A stretch of 64,000 nt of DNA from Ignavibacteriota bacterium (GTDB lineage: Bacteria > Bacteroidota > Ignavibacteria > UBA10030 > UBA6906), in contig JADJHP010000002.1 in assembly GCA_016707525.1 (NCBI GenBank), positions 256,501-320,500 on the forward strand, in the 5' to 3' direction. The notes below the pieces were generated by a model, which was not told the origin of the DNA, made no database searches, and saw only the letters and a program-made list of their open reading frames with translations. Below, in pieces: positions 60,240 through 64,000 of this stretch (position 1 is the first letter of the stretch; every line of letters starts with the position of its first letter). The position numbers and the translations under genes were made by a program.

Positions 60240-62117
60240 ATGGACCAGCCGACGCTGACGATCCGGATCACGGCAGAAGAGGTCTCGCTGGCAGAGAAGC
60301 TGGAATCGCTGCCGACGGGTCCCGGCGTGTACCAGCACAAGGATCCGACGGGCAAGGTCCTGTACGTCGGCAAAGCGAAGAACCTCCGCAACCGCGTCCG
60401 GCAATATTTCCAGCAGTCGCGGGCAATGGACCCGCGGATCGAGCAGATGCTCTCGAGGGCCACCGACATCGAGATCATCGTGACCGATTCCGAGGTCGAA
60501 GCGCTGATCCTCGAATCCAACCTCATCAAGAAGCTCCGTCCGCGGTACAACGTCGTACTGAAGGATGACAAGAGTTATCCGTACATCGTCATCACCAATG
60601 AGCCGTACCCCCGCATCTTCATCACCCGGAATATCCGGCGCGACGGTTCGCGCTACTTCGGCCCGTACACGGACGTCAAGAACGTCCGGGCGGCACTGAA
60701 GGTCATCCGTGACCTGTTCATGGTGCGGAGCTGCAATTTCCGGCTGGATGCGGACGTCATCGCGAAGAAGAAGGTGAAACTGTGCCTGGATTACCACATC
60801 AAGAAGTGTGAAGGTCCGTGCGAGGGTGTGGTATCGGCGGAGCGTTACAATGCGATGATCGACCAGGCGGCCGTGTTGTTGAAGGGGAAGACCGAGACCC
60901 TGGCCGGGATGCTGCGCGAGGAGATGGAGAAGCTTGCGTCGCAGAGAAAGTTCGAAGAGGCCGCATTGGTCCGGGACCGTATCCGCGGCCTGGAGGCATA
61001 CGCCGAGCGGCAGAAGGCAGTGGACCTTGATGCCTGTGACCGGGACATCATGGCGTACGCGGCGGAGAACGACGACGCCTGCGGCGTGATCTTCAAAGTG
61101 CGCGACGGGAAGATGATCGGCCGGCAGCATTACTATATGAACTCCGTCGAGGGGAAACCGCCGGCGGAGATCCTTGCGACGATGGTACAACAGCACTATC
61201 TCGAGGCACAGGAGGTCCCGCAGGAAGTGCTCGTCTCGGCAGCGCCGGACGAGACCCCGGCGGTGGAAGAATGGCTCACCCGGCGTCGCGGCAGCCCGGT
61301 CGCCGTACGCGTGCCGAGTGAGGGTGAAGAGGCGAAGTTGGTGGCGCTGACGCGGACGAATGCGCAGTTCCTCCTGGATGAGCTGAAGGTGCAACGCCTG
61401 AAGCGGGCCGACACGATCCCGCATGGTATCCTCGCGCTCCAACGAGACCTCCGGCTGGAGGTTCCACCGCGCCGGATCGAATGTTTCGATATATCCAATA
61501 CGCAGGGGACGGACTCGGTGGCTTCGCTGGTCGTATTCGTCGATGGCAAGCCGAAGAAGAGCGAATACCGGAAGTTCAAGATCCGTAGCGTCGATGGCCC
61601 CAACGATTTCGCGAGCATGCGGGAAGTGGTGGAACGACGGTTCAAGCGGTTGCTGGAGGAACAGGCGGCCATGCCCGACCTCCTGATGGTGGATGGCGGC
61701 AAGGGGCAATTGTCGAGTGCCGTGGAGGTCCTGAATGCGCTTGGGTTGACCTCCCAGCCGGTGATCGGATTGGCGAAGCAGCTGGAGGAGGTCTTCCTTC
61801 CCGGGAGGAGCGACCCCGAATTGATCCCGAAGGCATCGGGTGGGTTGCGGCTGCTGCAGCAGATCCGGGACGAAGCACACAGGTTCGCCATAACATTCCA
61901 CCGGTCGCTCCGGGAGAAGCGCACGCTTCAGACGGAACTGGACCTGATCGAAGGCGTAGGGAAGAAGCGGGCCAAAGAGCTCCTGGAGGCATTCGGGTCC
62001 GTGCAGGGGGTGCGCTTCGCTTCGCGGGAGCAGCTCGAGGAGCTGGTCGGGCGCAAAACGGCGGACAGGATCCAGGAGTACTTCGCCGCGGAGCGCGAAG
62101 ATGGGACAGGTGGCTAA
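60240..62117 (+). CDS. uvrC: Excinuclease ABC subunit C
   Basis: 625 aa nucleotide-excision-repair nuclease. The GIY-YIG domain PGVYQHKDPTGKVLYVGKAKNLRNRV is at the start, then the UvrB-interacting UVR motif (AGMLREEMEKLASQRKFEEAALVRDRI), the RNase H-like C-terminal domain (ECFDISNTQGTDSVASLVVF, LLMVDGGKGQLSSA) and HhH (LIEGVGKKRAKELLEAFGS). ATG 60240 is preferred over GTG 60213 because of AGGA just upstream. Confidence 0.95.
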   Translation: MDQPTLTIRITAEEVSLAEKLESLPTGPGVYQHKDPTGKVLYVGKAKNLRNRVRQYFQQSRAMDPRIEQMLSRATDIEIIVTDSEVEALILESNLIKKLRPRYNVVLKDDKSYPYIVITNEPYPRIFITRNIRRDGSRYFGPYTDVKNVRAALKVIRDLFMVRSCNFRLDADVIAKKKVKLCLDYHIKKCEGPCEGVVSAERYNAMIDQAAVLLKGKTETLAGMLREEMEKLASQRKFEEAALVRDRIRGLEAYAERQKAVDLDACDRDIMAYAAENDDACGVIFKVRDGKMIGRQHYYMNSVEGKPPAEILATMVQQHYLEAQEVPQEVLVSAAPDETPAVEEWLTRRRGSPVAVRVPSEGEEAKLVALTRTNAQFLLDELKVQRLKRADTIPHGILALQRDLRLEVPPRRIECFDISNTQGTDSVASLVVFVDGKPKKSEYRKFKIRSVDGPNDFASMREVVERRFKRLLEEQAAMPDLLMVDGGKGQLSSAVEVLNALGLTSQPVIGLAKQLEEVFLPGRSDPELIPKASGGLRLLQQIRDEAHRFAITFHRSLREKRTLQTELDLIEGVGKKRAKELLEAFGSVQGVRFASREQLEELVGRKTADRIQEYFAAEREDGTGG

Positions 62118-62237
62118 TATTGTACCCGATCAGCGCTCGGGGGTTTGCTTCCCATGTCAAGACCGCGCATTGGAAGCGGTTTCCCGTGGTACGGTAGTTG
62201 CAGGTCATTCTCCGGTGGAGTGGGGGAGGAGTATGTG

Positions 62238-62267
62238 ATGGCCTGCAAGAAAGGGAGCGGATGGTAG
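62238..62267 (+). CDS. Possible 9-codon upstream ORF (speculative)
   Basis: Reads MACKKGSGW then stop, with a strong GGGGGAGGAG 8 nt before the ATG at 62238. It overlaps the start of the next gene at 62261. It might be a leader peptide or simply chance; no regulatory repeat is seen. Confidence 0.2.
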   Translation: MACKKGSGW

Positions 62268-62965
62268 AAGCCCGACAGCGTACACCCGGGATAACAATGA
62301 CCGAACAGCAGTTCATCAGCATTCTTGATGAGCTGAATGTCATCCATGTGACACGCCCGGAAGGCGGCAGGGTCACGTTGGTGTGCAGACGTGAAGACCA
62401 GGTGGTGACATGCACGGTCACGGACATCAAGGACGAGGCGAACGCCGCGTTGGCGGACCTCGAAGACCGGAAGAAGGAGATCGAAGAGAACCAGTTCGCG
62501 ATGCCGCTTGAGGGCGAGATCGCGACGCGCGGTGAGCACATGTTGCGCGTCCGCTATGCCAAGCGGAACGACCAACTGACCGCGGAGGAGGTGGTGGAGA
62601 AGCAGCGCCTGCTGCGGCAGGTGACCGCGGACATGGCGCATCAGCGGCTGATCATCGGCGGCATGAACTATCTGCAGGTCCACTATCGGGAACTTCAGCC
62701 GCGATTGATGCAGCGCGCGATACCACTGGAGGGGCTCGAGAAGAAGGATGCCGGAGGGAAGCGGATCTGGACGCGCGGCATCAAGTCGGCGGCACTGTAT
62801 TGCATCAAGGAAGGGGAAAAGCCCGCCAACACAGGGCGGCCGGGGATCGATATCTGCCGTGAGTTCTTCGTGCAATACACCATGGAGGACGAGGACGGCT
62901 ATACGCCCGAGATGCTGTACAGGAACGTACAGCAGATACTCCGGTTGGACCGGAGTGAAGGATAG
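62261..62965 (+). CDS. Uncharacterised soluble protein
   Basis: 234 aa; I do not recognise a family. No signal or membrane segment. It looks like two parts: an N-terminal ~90 residues rich in charged helix (EEVVEKQRLLRQV nearby) and a C-terminal part with conserved-looking CIKEGEKPANTGRPGIDICREFF and MLYRNVQQIL segments. ATG 62261 has AAGGGAG at 62250-62256; a downstream ATG at 62297 has no such signal. Next to uvrC and a DUF4177-like gene, but no functional link is clear. Confidence 0.6.
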   Translation: MVEARQRTPGITMTEQQFISILDELNVIHVTRPEGGRVTLVCRREDQVVTCTVTDIKDEANAALADLEDRKKEIEENQFAMPLEGEIATRGEHMLRVRYAKRNDQLTAEEVVEKQRLLRQVTADMAHQRLIIGGMNYLQVHYRELQPRLMQRAIPLEGLEKKDAGGKRIWTRGIKSAALYCIKEGEKPANTGRPGIDICREFFVQYTMEDEDGYTPEMLYRNVQQILRLDRSEG

Positions 62966-62994
62966 ATGGAAAGCACATGACAATGGAGGGTCAC

Positions 62995-63234
62995 ATGCGG
63001 CAGTATCGTACAGCGCTCGTGGTTCTGGTATGCGTGCTTCTGGCGTTCGCGATCGGTTGGAAGGCTGATGCACAACAGGGGCGTTCATCACCGAAAGTGG
63101 CGGCCTGGGAGTACCGTGACGGTGCGAACATGACGATCCAGCAACTCAATACCCTCGGGTCGGAAGGCTGGGAGCTGGTGGTCGTAGCGTCGTACGGCAA
63201 GGACTACTATTATATATTGAAGCGGCAGAAGTAG
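62995..63234 (+). CDS. Small exported DUF4177-like protein
   Basis: 79 aa. Signal peptide (about 1-25, ADAQ). The mature part WEYRDGANMTIQQLNTLGSEGWELVVVASYGKDYYYILKR matches the LNxLGxEGWELVxV core of DUF4177. GGAGGG lies just before ATG 62995. Function unknown; such small domains often bind or tag partner proteins. Confidence 0.65.
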   Translation: MRQYRTALVVLVCVLLAFAIGWKADAQQGRSSPKVAAWEYRDGANMTIQQLNTLGSEGWELVVVASYGKDYYYILKRQK

Positions 63235-63256
63235 GAACCGTTCGTCGCCCCGCGAC

Positions 63257-63285
63257 TTGCGTTGACGCTGAGAAATGCGTATATT
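63257..63285 (+). promoter_or_regulatory. Putative sigma-70 promoter of tRNA-Val
   Basis: TTGCGT (63257-63262), 17-bp spacer, TATATT (63280-63285). The start would fall near 63292, about 7 nt before the tRNA 5' end. Confidence 0.7.
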
Positions 63286-63298
63286 GGTACAATTCAAA

Positions 63299-63372
63299 GG
63301 GCGATTAGCTCAGTTGGTCAGAGCGCACGGTTCACATCCGTGAGGTCATAGGTTCAAGTCCTATATCGCCCA
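63299..63372 (+). tRNA. tRNA-Val (anticodon CAC)
   Basis: Full cloverleaf: acceptor GGGCGAT (63299-63305) pairing with ATCGCCC (63365-63371), discriminator A (63372), D arm AGCTCAGTTGG, anticodon stem CACGG/CCGTG with loop TTCACAT (anticodon CAC, reads GTG), and T stem ATAGG/CCTAT with TTCAAGT. The 3' CCA is not encoded. Length 74 nt. Confidence 0.96.
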
Positions 63373-63375
63373 CCC

Positions 63376-63405
63376 CTTTAAATCCTGCCCGAGAGGCAGG
63401 GAAGG
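63376..63405 (+). promoter_or_regulatory. Putative PyrR-binding RNA element upstream of pyrR
   Basis: Starting CTTTAAATCC, it folds as CCTGCC (63384-63389) / GGCAGG (63395-63400) around a loop containing CGAGA. The core CCCGAGAGGC fits the known PyrR-binding consensus CC-N-G-N-GAGG-Y from Bacillus anti-antiterminators, and the flanking CUUUAAA...GAAGGG also resembles the Bacillus elements. It lies between tRNA-Val and pyrR. Confidence 0.55.
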
Positions 63406-63442
63406 GACCCGGCAATGCATCGTTGCACCACCCCCATCGTGT

Positions 63443-63485
63443 ATCCTCCGTTCGCTACGGCGTGCGGAGGATCTTTCGTTTTTGA
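63443..63485 (+). terminator. Putative attenuator terminator of pyrR
   Basis: ATCCTCCG (63443-63450) pairs with CGGAGGAT (63465-63472), followed by CTTTCGTTTTTG. It lies about 43 nt upstream of the pyrR ATG, downstream of the PyrR-binding element. This is the layout of pyrimidine attenuation. Confidence 0.6.
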
Positions 63486-63527
63486 CCATCCTTCATCCAT
63501 CCTGTTCCCTCACACCGAAAGGCTATC

Positions 63528-64000
63528 ATGAGACGCCTCAAAGCGCTGATCATCGACGGCGACGGGTTCGAGCGGACGATCACCCGCCTGGCACACGAGA
63601 TCCTGGAAAAGAACAAGGGTGCCGGCAATATCGTCATCGTCGGCATCCGTACCCGCGGCGAATTCATCGCACGCCGCATCGCACGGATCATCGAATCGGT
63701 CGAGAAGACCACCCTCGCCATCGGGTCGTTGGACATCACCCTCTACCGGGACGACCTGCATGGCAAACTCGAGCAGCCGCAACTCAAAGGGACCGACATC
63801 CTCTTCGACCTGAACGGTAAGGATGTGATCCTCATCGACGATGTGCTCTTCTCCGGCCGCACCATCCGCGCGGCACTGGGTGCCCTGATCGACATCGGGC
63901 GGCCACGCACGATCCAACTCGCCGTCCTTGTGGACCGCGGTCACCGGCAGCTCCCGATCCGCGCCGACTACGTCGGCAAGAACATCCCGACCGCCGCCCC
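63528..64000 (+). CDS. pyrR: PyrR, pyrimidine operon regulator / uracil phosphoribosyltransferase (partial, runs off the end)
   Basis: At least 157 codons, no stop before the window end. The PRPP-binding loop VILIDDVLFSGRTIRAALGAL and the PyrR-specific SLDITLYRDDL, DVIL..., and AVLVDRGHRQLPIRADYVGKNIPTA motifs are clear. PyrR binds RNA attenuators when UMP is high and also makes UMP from uracil and PRPP. GAAAGG lies before ATG 63528. The attenuator elements directly upstream suggest it controls its own operon. Confidence 0.93.
   Translation, partial: MRRLKALIIDGDGFERTITRLAHEILEKNKGAGNIVIVGIRTRGEFIARRIARIIESVEKTTLAIGSLDITLYRDDLHGKLEQPQLKGTDILFDLNGKDVILIDDVLFSGRTIRAALGALIDIGRPRTIQLAVLVDRGHRQLPIRADYVGKNIPTAA

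Overview
The window is a gene-dense, GC-rich stretch of bacterial chromosome. It most likely comes from the Bacteroidota/Chlorobiota/Ignavibacteriota (FCB) side of the tree. The evidence is three secreted proteins ending in a 'NYPNPFN' type IX secretion sorting domain, a Chlorobium-like 2[4Fe-4S] ferredoxin, and a tiny very basic COX24/bS22-like ribosomal protein typical of that group. Unlike classical Bacteroides, the promoters I can pick out are ordinary sigma-70 types: TTG-containing -35, 17-bp spacer, TATATT-like -10. I cannot name the genus. I see no insertion sequence, prophage, CRISPR array or defence island, and most of the window is housekeeping and stress-response sequence.

Layout. 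0-6.5 kb: an AhpC/AhpD peroxide-defence pair (minus strand), an efflux adaptor with two FtsX/MacB-type permeases but no ATPase, a short repeat-bearing spacer, and two exported thioredoxins. 6.5-9.4 kb: a B12-dependent ribonucleotide reductase. 9.4-19.1 kb: a frameshifted acyl-CoA ligase, then nuoABCDEF (complex I), dut, an AI-2E-family permease, an RsmI-like methylase and a TSUP transporter in a tightly coupled run. 19.2-24.8 kb: a thioredoxin-like protein lacking its cysteines, a nitronate monooxygenase-like protein and a methionine synthase split over two overlapping genes. 25-28.6 kb: ferredoxin, metallo-beta-lactamase-fold hydrolase, Rieske protein, QueG and thioredoxin reductase. 28.9-30.3 kb: three tandem Hsp20 genes. 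30.4-33.7 kb: SppA, HU, a zinc-ribbon/TPR protein, the COX24-like miniprotein and two envelope proteins. 33.9-38.1 kb: an EF-G paralogue, a HIT protein and an ECF sigma/anti-sigma/Spy-like operon.

38.6-42.9 kb: a secreted multiheme cytochrome and an M6-like protease, both with sorting domains. 43-51 kb: cysteine desulfurase, Ppx/GppA, PrmA, an M28/glutaminyl-cyclase-like lipoprotein, a GGN-repeat protein, a DUF2007-like protein, an anion transporter and a PBP4-type carboxypeptidase. 51-57 kb: SecA, P-II, Era and a TraF-like outer-membrane protein. 57-64 kb: an EamA permease, an M1 peptidase with a sorting domain, UvrC, two small unknowns, tRNA-Val, and pyrR (cut by the window end) behind what looks like a PyrR-binding RNA attenuator.

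Two themes run across the window. Three of its enzymes are normally cobalamin-dependent (NrdJ, MetH, QueG). At least five conserved genes, and probably a sixth, are broken by single-base indels in G/C-rich stretches. That pattern reads more like assembly error than decay, and it creates one false gene fusion (queG-trxB).
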